Assembly: GCA_030640695.1 (NCBI GenBank)
Contig: DAOWIX010000116.1
Coordinates: 1 to 19,645, forward strand
Source: Deltaproteobacteria bacterium
Lineage (GTDB): Bacteria; Desulfobacterota; Anaeroferrophillalia; Anaeroferrophillales; Tharpellaceae
DNA: 19,645 nt
Direction: 5' to 3'
Under the pieces are notes generated by a model that did no database searches, was not told the DNA's origin, and saw only the letters and a program-made list of their open reading frames with translations. Below, piece by piece: positions 8,307 to 14,880 of the stretch. The translations under genes were made by a program, and so were the position numbers. Each line of letters opens with the position of its first letter. The first letter of the stretch is position 1.

Positions 8307-9404
8307 TTAGCAAACACTGCCACTGGCATAAACCGAACTTCGGTTTTTACCCAATCTTTTACTGGTATAAAGGGCTGCATCGGCTTTACGCAGTACTCCC
8401 GCCAGCTCTTTGTCATGCTCAGGAAAAGCGGCAATCCCGATACTCGTTTTAATGGCCACCCGATCCCCCTCCAAACCGGTTTCCAGCAAACTACCTTCAA
8501 GGCACTGACGCACCCTTTCAGCCGTCGCCAAAGCCTCACTCGAAATTGTCTCCGGCAACATAACAACAAATTCATCGCCACCATAGCGGGCCACAACATC
8601 ACTGGCCCGCAGACTCGCCTTGATCTTTCTCCCCATAGCCTGGATCAGTTGACTGCCGACCTGATGACCAAATCTGTCATTAACCTTCTTCAAGTTATCG
8701 GCATCAAGCATCATCACGGAAAAAGGCCGCTCATAGCGGGCCGCTCGCTCAAACTCCTGTTCAGCAAAATCGGAAAACATGCGCATATTCCAGAGCTGAG
8801 TAAGTGAATCAGTATGTGCTAACTCTGCCAGTTTGAGCTGGCCGACCTCCGCCTCATAAGCCAGCATCGCCGCCAGATAGGCAACCAGCCAGAAAGGAAA
8901 AAGTTGAAGAAGGTGAAGTCGTGCCTGATTGACCCCCATACTCTCAAGAGTCTCTGGGGCGAAGGTCATAAACATATATATAACGGTGATCACAGACGCA
9001 TGTAACAATGTCGACTTCAAGCCTAAAGTGGTGGCCGAAACAATTATAACCAACAGATAAAGACTCAACAAAGGACTGGTGATACGCCCGCTGTGCCAAA
9101 CAACATAGGAGACCACAGCTGTCATGATCAAAGCTTCGAGCCAGGTTTTCCAACGCCCATTAAAATGCTGCAGACCAAAATAATGAAAAACCAGGACAAC
9201 TCCCGTAAACAGTAACATGACACAGACCACACCTGACCTGTCCGTCAAGATAGCGTCAGGGATAACCGCATAAAAAAGCACCACGGCAATCAGAAGCCAT
9301 TCGACCTGGGCAATGGTTGTATCAAAACCCCGACGACGATTTTTTTCGAGATCATTATAAAGATGATCACCAAGGAGTAGAGTACGACTCTGTTTTTTCT
9401 TCAT
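8307..9404 (-). CDS. Membrane-bound GGDEF diguanylate cyclase
   Basis: The 365-residue protein has about six hydrophobic segments (roughly 35-52, 58-75, 88-104, 112-130, 133-149, 166-184) and a C-terminal GGDEF domain (about 195-360). The active-site loop G-G-D-E-F is intact (275-279), the metal-binding region M-L-D-A-D-N (232-237) is present, and an R-A-S-D inhibitory I-site (266-269) stands the usual five residues before it. It should therefore make cyclic di-GMP from two GTP and be subject to product inhibition. The input domain is an unclassified multi-TM region, so the signal is unknown. The ATG at 9404 is preferred over a TTG at 9434, which would add a short non-conserved lead and run into the upstream inverted repeat. 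It is convergent with parC (stops separated by 3 bases) and divergent from the selenoprotein gene. Confidence 0.88.
   Translation of the reverse strand: MKKKQSRTLLLGDHLYNDLEKNRRRGFDTTIAQVEWLLIAVVLFYAVIPDAILTDRSGVVCVMLLFTGVVLVFHYFGLQHFNGRWKTWLEALIMTAVVSYVVWHSGRITSPLLSLYLLVIIVSATTLGLKSTLLHASVITVIYMFMTFAPETLESMGVNQARLHLLQLFPFWLVAYLAAMLAYEAEVGQLKLAELAHTDSLTQLWNMRMFSDFAEQEFERAARYERPFSVMMLDADNLKKVNDRFGHQVGSQLIQAMGRKIKASLRASDVVARYGGDEFVVMLPETISSEALATAERVRQCLEGSLLETGLEGDRVAIKTSIGIAAFPEHDKELAGVLRKADAALYTSKRLGKNRSSVYASGSVC
8330..8348 (+). terminator. Possible intrinsic terminator for parC, inside the opposing GGDEF gene
   Basis: AAACCGA (8330-8336), a 3-base loop, TCGGTTT (8340-8346) and a five-T run (8344-8348) form a short hairpin with U-tract 27 bases after the parC stop. 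It lies within the antisense of the GGDEF gene's last codons, so it doubles as coding sequence. The 7-base stem is AT-containing and modest, hence only moderate confidence. Confidence 0.45.
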
Positions 9405-9425
9405 AATATTACTTCTATAACTAGT

Positions 9426-9632
9426 GTCCAGCAAACTTCTTGCCCTAGAAGTTTTGGGTGTTTTTGGAGCGTCTCGAAATCGTCACCTACAGCTACCATT
9501 GATTGCTATTTTAAGTCAACCAAGAGAATCCAACCCTACCATAACTCACTCTTCTCTCCAGCCACCACAAGCCTCTTCGCAAATTAAAAAATATTTTCCG
9601 GCGGTTAATTTTAGAAGCGGACTTTACTGGAC
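9426..9632. mobile_element. Possible MITE-like or decayed IS element (inverted-repeat bounded)
   Basis: GTCCAGCAAA at 9426-9435 and TTTACTGGAC at 9623-9632 are inverted repeats matching at 9 of 10 positions, about 207 bases apart in total. The left end also carries an exact 8-base subterminal palindrome, AAACTTCT/AGAAGTTT (9433-9440, 9447-9454). The interior has no credible gene. An open stretch on the plus strand lacks any family resemblance. No clear target-site duplication was seen, so this may be a decayed element or a chance pair of repeats. It fills most of the 312-base spacer between the divergent GGDEF and selenoprotein genes. Confidence 0.35.
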
Positions 9633-9656
9633 TTGAAACTCCTAAAAGACTATAAT
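9628..9656 (+). promoter_or_regulatory. Putative sigma-70 promoter for the selenoprotein gene
   Basis: A perfect -10 TATAAT (9651-9656) lies 17 bases after TGGACT (9628-9633), which matches the TTGACA -35 at four positions. The -10 overlaps an exact 12-base palindrome ATAATTAATTAT (9652-9663) that could be an operator. The -35 overlaps the right terminal repeat of the possible MITE-like element. The start codon is about 55 bases downstream of the expected transcription start. Confidence 0.4.
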
Positions 9657-9702
9657 TAATTATTACGCTCACGTTCATGGGATTAGCAACAACATCTCTC
9701 TT

Positions 9703-9708
9703 AAGGAG
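9703..9708 (+). promoter_or_regulatory. Strong ribosome binding site fixing the selenoprotein start
   Basis: AAGGAG lies 8 bases before the ATG at 9717. This near-ideal Shine-Dalgarno shows that translation is meant to begin only 11 codons before the in-frame TGA, which argues that the TGA is read through and the gene is not dead. Confidence 0.85.
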
Positions 9709-9716
9709 ACCACAAC

Positions 9717-10067
9717 ATGTTAATTAATTGGGCCTATCTGCGCAAAGGTTGAACTTCCTGTAAAAAAGCCCAGGAGTTCCTGGAAAACCATGATCTTAAG
9801 ATCACGCAAACCGTTGATGCCCGCAAAGAAAAGATAGCCGATGATAAAGCTTGGGAGATCCTCTCGAAAGCCTCCGAGATAGCTGTTGCCAAAGGAAAAA
9901 AAGAGCTCCACTTCACCTCAACCGCTAAAAACAGAGCTGACATTCTCAAAGCTGTCATGGGTCCGAGCGGCAACCTCCGGGCCCCGACCTTAAAAATAGG
10001 CGACAACTTTTTGGTCGGCTTTAACTTGGAACTATATCAATCAATCCTTTTGAACGCCCGGTCTTGA
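9717..10067 (+). CDS. ArsC/Spx-like selenoprotein with in-frame TGA (Sec12)
   Basis: The reading frame runs from ATG 9717 to TGA 10065-10067 with one internal TGA at 9750-9752, giving 116 residues if codon 12 is selenocysteine. The N-terminus reads M-L-I-N-W-A-Y-L-R-K-G-U-T-S-C-K-K-A-Q-E. The U-x-x-C (Sec12, Cys15) replaces the C-x-x-C of thioredoxin-fold ArsC/Spx/YffB-type proteins, and the flanking K-K-A-x-x-F-L fits that family. The C-terminal part, with G-N-L-R-A-P-T-L-K-I-G and F-L-V-G-F-N, resembles the ArsC/Spx ending. ArsC-family selenoproteins are known from deltaproteobacteria. A SECIS-like hairpin follows the TGA. A thiol/selenol redox role in the cytoplasm is likely, and arsenate reduction is not implied. 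Standard calling would break it into fragments. The alternative, a nonsense-mutated pseudogene, is less likely because the TGA falls exactly on the redox Cys position and the rest is intact. The Sec machinery (selA, selB, selC) is not in the window. Confidence 0.85.
9770..9783 (+). promoter_or_regulatory. SECIS-like hairpin downstream of the Sec TGA
   Basis: CCAGG (9770-9774) and CCTGG (9779-9783) form a 5-base stem with loop AGTT (9775-9778). The loop starts 22 bases after the TGA and has G at its second position. This meets the general bacterial SECIS rules of a short stem, an apical loop about 16-37 bases after UGA, and G among the first two loop bases. It lies in the coding sequence, as bacterial SECIS elements do. 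An alternative hairpin, AACT-(T)-CCTG with CAGGAGTT (9752-9760 with 9771-9778), competes for the same bases. Confidence 0.65.
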
Positions 10068-10185
10068 TGCGGGGACATGCCTCCAGACCGGGCGTTAGCC
10101 CGTGGCGGGCTGAGACTGCGCCTGAGCGAAGCGAGGAAGTGCCCTTGGGGTATCCGTCCTCGAAGGGGGCGAAGCAATGTTCGCC
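10053..10185. repeat. GC-rich array of competing hairpins between the selenoprotein and rqcH-like genes
   Basis: An exact 12-base inverted repeat, AACGCCCGGTCT (10053-10064) and AGACCGGGCGTT (10085-10096), straddles the selenoprotein stop codon. The CGGGC at 10089-10093 can instead pair with GCCCG at 10098-10102, which in turn can pair with CGGGC at 10106-10110. Further hairpins are GCCCTT (10141-10146) with AAGGGGGC (10063 plus 100, that is 10163-10170) and GGCGAA (10168-10173) with TTCGCC (10180-10185). No U-tract follows, so it is not a standard intrinsic terminator. It may be a REP-like repeat, an attenuator or a processed RNA. No family was recognised. Confidence 0.6.
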
Positions 10186-10245
10186 GCTATCCTCTGCAAC
10201 TTAACTCGTGAACTGTGGACACCTGACTATTTATTTTCATTTTTA

Positions 10246-11781
10246 ATGGACGATCAGAGTTTAGAGATTATAACCGCTATCTTAGCGAGGCGTCTACCTG
10301 GAACTTTCATAACCAAGGTTCACCAGATGACCCCCTACCATCTCCTCCTGCGCCTGCGTGGAGGGGGACAAAGCGGCGAACAACGCCTGATGATCTCGGT
10401 CGCTCCAATGGAGCCTGGCCTGCACTTGACCAGCCGGCGTTATCTCAATCCTCCCCGACCATTACGCTTCTGCGCCTATCTTCGCCACCATCTACAAGGG
10501 GCAAAAATCAGAGCCCTCGAAAAGGTAGATAATGATCGTATTGTTATAATCAGAACAATACGCAAAGATGATGAAAAACAGCTGATCATAGAACTTACCG
10601 GCAAGCGCAGTAATGCCATTTTATGCCAGGGGCTCGAGATGCGAGTTGGAGCCCGGATGTTTGAGTCCGCGACAGACCAACGCTTTAAACCGGGCACCGC
10701 ATACTGCTTGCCGGAAGCACCAACAAACAGTACTAAAAAAAACTCTTCTTTTCTCCTGGGCGAGATCATCGATCAAAAACAGGTCTCCGAGATCTTAAGC
10801 GATGAGTTGCTGCAAGATGAGTTGCTGCATGGTTACGACGACTGGTTTTTCCCTCGCTATCTGCAGCACTACGGCAATCGGGAGATAAAACGTCTGGAGA
10901 AGGCCCTACGCCAACATGGCAAGCGCCTGCAAAAAAGAAGAAAACGTCTTCTCGCAGAGAGCAATGATAAAGAGAGTCACATAAATGACAGCCATCTTGG
11001 AGATCTTCTGAAAGGTGCCCTTCACCAGCTAGAGAGAGGAGCCAAGTCGATAAAATTGACCAACTACTGGTCGCCCACTCTCGAAGAGGTGGAGATCATT
11101 CTTAATCCAGCTTTGAGCCCTCTGGCCAACCTCGAGAAATATTATAAAAATGCAAAAAAAGCCAAGCGCGGCTTAAAGCTTATTGAAAAACGCCTGCAAG
11201 AGACTCAGCGAGAAGAAGAGTATTGTGAAGAACTACTCTTCCAATTTGAAGGGCTAAAAAACAATCCCGACCACATCGCTTCCGACGAGGAGCAGAAGCT
11301 CCTTGAGCTGGCCTCTGATCTGGCCGAGAGAAAGGGCCGACAGCAAGTCCCCGAAAAGAGCCAAAAGCGAAAAAAAAGAGTTGAAAAACCCGACAAACAG
11401 CATCATCAGGGAGTGGAACGTACAACCGGAATTGACGGCGGCATCATCTATATCGGCCGCAACGTCTTAGGCAACGAAAATATCTACCGCTACTTAAGCG
11501 CCCCCGAAGACCTCTGGTTTCACACCCGTAACCGGCCCGGCGCTCACATTCTTTTAAAGACAGCTCCGGGCTCGATGGGCAGTGAAAAAGAGCAGTTCCA
11601 AGCCGCCACCTTGGCCGCCGCCAACTCCCGGGCCAAAGATGAGAGTCAAGTCGAGGTGACCATGATTCATGTAAAGTACCTGCGTAAACCTAAAGGCGGC
11701 CGCCCCGGTCAACTATTACTGGCCGGCCCCCAACAGACCCTGACGGTCAACCCGAATAGACCGGAGGATAGAAGATCATGA
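10246..11781 (+). CDS. rqcH: NFACT family protein, RqcH-like
   Basis: The product (511 residues from ATG 10246) has an NFACT-N domain (about 1-180), a lysine/arginine-rich helical and coiled-coil middle (about 200-380) and an NFACT-R domain (about 390-500) with G-R-N-V-L-G-N-E-N, D-L-W-F-H and K-Y-L-R-K-P-K-G-G-R-P-G. With this start an Asp-Arg pair falls at residues 97-98, the position of the essential DR motif of Bacillus RqcH. RqcH binds stalled 50S-peptidyl-tRNA complexes and recruits tRNA-Ala to add alanine tails that mark the chain for degradation. A longer ORF from ATG 10177 has a G-rich Shine-Dalgarno-like stretch but adds a 23-residue lead unlike the family, and its start lies inside a hairpin (10168-10185). 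Hence 10246 is preferred, although it lacks a good Shine-Dalgarno. The stop overlaps the glcD-like start (ATGA). RqcH function here is inferred from motifs. Confidence 0.85.
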   Translation: MDDQSLEIITAILARRLPGTFITKVHQMTPYHLLLRLRGGGQSGEQRLMISVAPMEPGLHLTSRRYLNPPRPLRFCAYLRHHLQGAKIRALEKVDNDRIVIIRTIRKDDEKQLIIELTGKRSNAILCQGLEMRVGARMFESATDQRFKPGTAYCLPEAPTNSTKKNSSFLLGEIIDQKQVSEILSDELLQDELLHGYDDWFFPRYLQHYGNREIKRLEKALRQHGKRLQKRRKRLLAESNDKESHINDSHLGDLLKGALHQLERGAKSIKLTNYWSPTLEEVEIILNPALSPLANLEKYYKNAKKAKRGLKLIEKRLQETQREEEYCEELLFQFEGLKNNPDHIASDEEQKLLELASDLAERKGRQQVPEKSQKRKKRVEKPDKQHHQGVERTTGIDGGIIYIGRNVLGNENIYRYLSAPEDLWFHTRNRPGAHILLKTAPGSMGSEKEQFQAATLAAANSRAKDESQVEVTMIHVKYLRKPKGGRPGQLLLAGPQQTLTVNPNRPEDRRS

Positions 11782-13196
11782 CTGAACCCGTCAACCCAAT
11801 TCGCAACCAATTTATTGAAGAGCTGAAAACCTCAGGCTTCACTAGCAAACAGATCATTGTAGCCGATGAGTCACGAGCCTGTTACGGCTATGACGCAACT
11901 CGTCAGAGCGCCGACCCGATGCTCGTCCTACTACCTGAAAACGGCCCCCAAGTTGAAACCGCCCTAAGGCTGGCGGCTAAAAAAGAACTCAAAATCTTTC
12001 CCCGCGGTGCCGCCAGCGGCATGTCGGGAGGTTCCATTCCGAGCAGCGATGGTATAATTATATCTTTAACCAGAATGAAACGAATTCTTGAAATCGACCA
12101 GGAAAATATGATCGCCACAGTTGAACCGGGCGTCGTCACCGGCGAACTCCAGGAGGAGGTCAGTCGGCTGGGGCTTTTCTATCCACCCGACCCCGCCAGT
12201 CTCGCCTTCTCAACTATCGGCGGCAATGTCGCCGAAAATGCCGGGGGCCCACGCGCCGTCAAATATGGGGTCACCGCCGACTATGTCATGGGCCTGGAAG
12301 CGGTTCTTATCAATGGCGAGACGATCAAATGCGGCAACAAATGTATCAAGTCGGTCTCCGGTTATGATCTCACCTCGCTGCTGGTCGGTTCGGAAGGAAC
12401 TTTGGCGGTGATCACTAAAATTCTTTTGAAACTGTTGCCGGCACCTGAAGCGGTTAAAACCTCACTCCTGGCTTTCCCCTCAATGACGGCCGCAGCCCAC
12501 GCTATCAATAACATGTTCAAGAACCAGATAGAACCTTCAACCATTGAATTTCTCGATCACCACTCTATCAATGCTGTTCGTGATGGGCTACCTTTCACCC
12601 TGCCCAAAGAAGCTGACACAGTACTCCTGGTTGAGATCGATGGCACGACTCCCAGCGTCCTTTTGCAAAGTCAAAAACTTAAAGAGCTTTTCAAAGATGA
12701 TGCGCTACTCCTGATCGAGGCCCAGAATGAAAGTGAAAGAGCTCAACTCTGGACTGCCCGACGCCGCCTTTCACCAGCCATTGCCAATCTTGCGCCCCAC
12801 AAAATCAATGAAGATATTGCTGTCCCCCGGGCCGCAATCCCAGACGTTATTGCCCGTCTCGAAAAATTATCAGAAAAGATCGCTCTACCGATCGTCTGTT
12901 TTGGCCATGCCGGTGACGGCAATATCCATGTTAATGTCATGCTCGACAAAGATGATCCGGATCAGGCCCGACGAGGCCATCAAGCCATTGATGAAATTTT
13001 TACCATCACCCTTGAACTGGGTGGTACGCTTTCGGGTGAACACGGTATCGGCAACACCAAATCGGCCTACTTCGACAAAGAGTGGAGCCCGACCACTATA
13101 GCTGCCATGAAGTCCATCAAACAGGCCTTCGATCCAGACAACCGACTCAACCCCGGTAAAATCTTTCCAACTCAGGAGGATCTCCAATGCCAATAA
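11778..13196 (+). CDS. glcD: FAD-binding oxidase, GlcD/lactate dehydrogenase type
   Basis: The 472-residue protein has the PCMH-type FAD-binding domain (about 45-220), including P-R-G-A-A-S-G-M-S-G-G (75-85), P-P-D-P-A-S (136-141), I-G-G-N-V-A-E-N-A-G-G (147-157), K-Y-G-V-T (162-166) and G-S-E-G-T-L (204-209). The C-terminal FAD-linked oxidase domain has G-H-A-G-D-G-N-I-H (376-384) and L-S-G-E-H-G-I-G (418-425). Members oxidise 2-hydroxy acids such as glycolate or D-lactate and pass electrons to an Fe-S partner. Here the partner is the GlcF-like protein two genes downstream. The start overlaps the rqcH-like stop by 4 bases and the end overlaps the receiver gene by 10. The substrate cannot be fixed from sequence, so glycolate and D-lactate are both possible and the symbol is by family only. 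Confidence 0.88.
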   Translation: MTEPVNPIRNQFIEELKTSGFTSKQIIVADESRACYGYDATRQSADPMLVLLPENGPQVETALRLAAKKELKIFPRGAASGMSGGSIPSSDGIIISLTRMKRILEIDQENMIATVEPGVVTGELQEEVSRLGLFYPPDPASLAFSTIGGNVAENAGGPRAVKYGVTADYVMGLEAVLINGETIKCGNKCIKSVSGYDLTSLLVGSEGTLAVITKILLKLLPAPEAVKTSLLAFPSMTAAAHAINNMFKNQIEPSTIEFLDHHSINAVRDGLPFTLPKEADTVLLVEIDGTTPSVLLQSQKLKELFKDDALLLIEAQNESERAQLWTARRRLSPAIANLAPHKINEDIAVPRAAIPDVIARLEKLSEKIALPIVCFGHAGDGNIHVNVMLDKDDPDQARRGHQAIDEIFTITLELGGTLSGEHGIGNTKSAYFDKEWSPTTIAAMKSIKQAFDPDNRLNPGKIFPTQEDLQCQ

Positions 13197-13597
13197 GCCT
13201 TTACAAAGATAAAGCTATCCTCATCGTTGACGACAACAAACTGGTCCGCAAAATTATCAGCAAATACCTTGACAGTATGGGTTTTGAAGAGGTTTTTTTT
13301 GCCGAAAATGCAACCGAAGCACTGACTTTTCTTAAACAGCACCAAGTTGACCTTTTACTAACCGACATCCACATGCCCATCGTCAGTGGCTTGACCTTGC
13401 TCAAAACTATCCGCAACAGCGCCGCTTTCAAACAACTCAAGGTACTTGTCATCTCCTCTGAAAACGGGCTCGAATACATCAAAAGTGCTATAACCATGGG
13501 GATCAGCGGCTACCTTATCAAACCCATCCAACAAGCCGATCTGCAGAAAAAAATAGAGGCTGTTTTTAAACAAGAAGAGCCCTCACAAGATTCTTGA
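13187..13597 (+). CDS. Stand-alone CheY-like receiver protein
   Basis: The 136-residue protein consists of one receiver domain: acidic pair D15/D16, phospho-acceptor Asp60 in L-L-T-D-I-H-M-P, Ser90 at the Thr/Ser switch position and Lys112 in Y-L-I-K-P. There is no output domain. The start is well defined by AGGAGGA (13174-13180) six bases before the ATG, inside the end of the glcD-like gene. It sits between the two oxidase subunit genes and two genes before a hybrid kinase with HPt, so it may receive phosphate from that kinase (inference). It could act by protein contact, for example on a partner or the oxidase. A chemotaxis role is not indicated because no che or flagellar genes are near. 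Confidence 0.9.
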   Translation: MPISLYKDKAILIVDDNKLVRKIISKYLDSMGFEEVFFAENATEALTFLKQHQVDLLLTDIHMPIVSGLTLLKTIRNSAAFKQLKVLVISSENGLEYIKSAITMGISGYLIKPIQQADLQKKIEAVFKQEEPSQDS

Positions 13598-13611
13598 GGA
13601 ATAAAACTACA

Positions 13612-14880
13612 ATGACAACTTTCCCCTGGCAACAGGAGCTCAACAAATGCGTTAAATGCGGGGCCTGCATGGCGGTCTGCCCGATCTATCGACAAACCGG
13701 ACGTGAAGAGATGGTCGCCCGCGGCAAACTAAACCTCATTGAAAGAATCAACCCTGAAGAATCAGGTTATAAAAAATCTAATGCTCAAGATGCGCTGCCA
13801 CCCGGCTGGATCGAGGCAGTAGACAACTGCCTACTCTGCTGCTCTTGTGAAGAGAACTGTTCAAAAGGGGTTAAAATCACCGATATCATCGCTGATGCAA
13901 GACACTGGCAAACCGAAAAACAAGGCTTGAACCCGATCAAAAAAAGCGCCTTCTCCCTTTTAAAGAACCAGGTTTTCTCCTTGCCTAGGTTTCTCAAGGC
14001 CGGCTCCTTTTTGCAATGGCTCCTGTGGCGTCGCTTGCCCCGCCACAGCGGCCTGGTTCGTCGTCTGCCATTGCCCGGTTTTGATGATAAAACTGTTATC
14101 CCGGCCCTGCCAAAACAACATCTTGATGACTACTTAAAGAGACAACAATCAACAATGAACCTGAAACCGGTTCTCTATTTTCCCGGCTGTGCAACCCGTT
14201 ATCTTTACCCCCAAATGGGCCTTGATCTGATCTATGTCCTTGCACAACTCGGTTTTCAGACAGTTATGCCGCAAGAGCTTAACTGTTGCGGCATGGTAAC
14301 CTGGGGGGCCGGTGACCAGAACTCCAATCAGGAACTGCAACAACGCAATCTAGAAGTTTTTCGAAAACACTCCGAAATCAAGGAGATCGTTACCGGATGT
14401 GCCTCCTGTGGGCACGCCTTAAAGGAGTATGATGAGCTCCCCGAGGATTGTAAAATCTTAGATATCAGCGAGTTCCTCTTTCTTCATCGAGATAAACTGG
14501 AAGAGCTGGTGGGAGCTAAGAAACTCGATAAAAAGATCACCTATCACGACCCCTGCCATTTACGCAAAGGCCAAGAGATCACCAGTCAGCCGCGCTGGCT
14601 CCTTAAATTGATCGCTGGAGAAAATTTTGTCGAGATGCGGCATCCAGAACGCTGCTGTGGTGCCGGTGGCACCTTTGGCCTCTCCCACAAAGAGCTCTCA
14701 AGGGAAATCCTCGCAGAAAAGGCCCGCGATACTGATGACAGCGGTGCCGAGATTATCGCCAGCGGCTGTCCCGGATGCCTTCTGCAACTGACTGAAGGTG
14801 CGGTGGTTGCCGAGAGTAAATGGCAGGCTGAACATCCAATATCTCTTTTGGCCGATCTCTTGAGAAAGGACGTAAGATAA
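13612..14880 (+). CDS. glcF: Fe-S / CCG-domain oxidoreductase subunit, GlcF type
   Basis: The 422-residue protein carries two [4Fe-4S] ferredoxin motifs, C13-x2-C16-x2-C19-x3-C23-P and C73-x2-C76-x2-C79-x3-C83. They are followed by two CCG (cysteine-rich) domains with C193, C225-C226, C263, C266 and then C315, C348-C349-G-A-G-G, C386-P-G-C389. This is the architecture of GlcF and related lactate/glycolate oxidase electron-transfer subunits, which carry electrons from the FAD subunit (GlcD-like, upstream) toward quinone or another carrier. The related HdrD/GlpC-type subunits have the same fold. The ATG at 13612 is preferred over a TTG at 13594, with AGGA at 13597-13600 somewhat distant. The stop and the next start share one base (TAATG), indicating tight coupling to the hybrid kinase. 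Confidence 0.87.
   Translation: MTTFPWQQELNKCVKCGACMAVCPIYRQTGREEMVARGKLNLIERINPEESGYKKSNAQDALPPGWIEAVDNCLLCCSCEENCSKGVKITDIIADARHWQTEKQGLNPIKKSAFSLLKNQVFSLPRFLKAGSFLQWLLWRRLPRHSGLVRRLPLPGFDDKTVIPALPKQHLDDYLKRQQSTMNLKPVLYFPGCATRYLYPQMGLDLIYVLAQLGFQTVMPQELNCCGMVTWGAGDQNSNQELQQRNLEVFRKHSEIKEIVTGCASCGHALKEYDELPEDCKILDISEFLFLHRDKLEELVGAKKLDKKITYHDPCHLRKGQEITSQPRWLLKLIAGENFVEMRHPERCCGAGGTFGLSHKELSREILAEKARDTDDSGAEIIASGCPGCLLQLTEGAVVAESKWQAEHPISLLADLLRKDVR

Noticed and set aside
8304..8807. Plus-strand open frame of 167 codons after parC
   Set aside because: It is antisense to the conserved GGDEF domain, and its product shows no recognisable domain.
9424..9636. Plus-strand open frame of about 70 codons upstream of the selenoprotein gene
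   Set aside because: It begins inside the terminal repeat, has no ribosome binding site or family resemblance, and covers the inverted-repeat element and the promoter.
9750..9752. In-frame TGA as a nonsense mutation making a pseudogene
   Set aside because: It falls exactly at the redox Cys position of a C-x-x-C motif, has a SECIS-like hairpin at proper distance, a strong ribosome binding site, and no other damage in the frame.
9734..10006. Minus-strand open frame of 90 codons across the selenoprotein gene
   Set aside because: It is the antisense shadow of the better-supported plus-strand selenoprotein frame, with no motif or ribosome binding site of its own.
10053..10096. Intrinsic terminator after the selenoprotein gene
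   Set aside because: The 12-base stem is strong, but the loop is 20 bases and no T-run follows on either strand.
10177..10245. Longer N-terminus for the NFACT protein from ATG 10177
   Set aside because: The added 23 residues do not resemble NFACT-N starts, the ATG lies within a GGCGAA/TTCGCC hairpin, and the shorter form places the Asp-Arg motif at 97-98. The G-rich stretch upstream keeps it a possible alternative.
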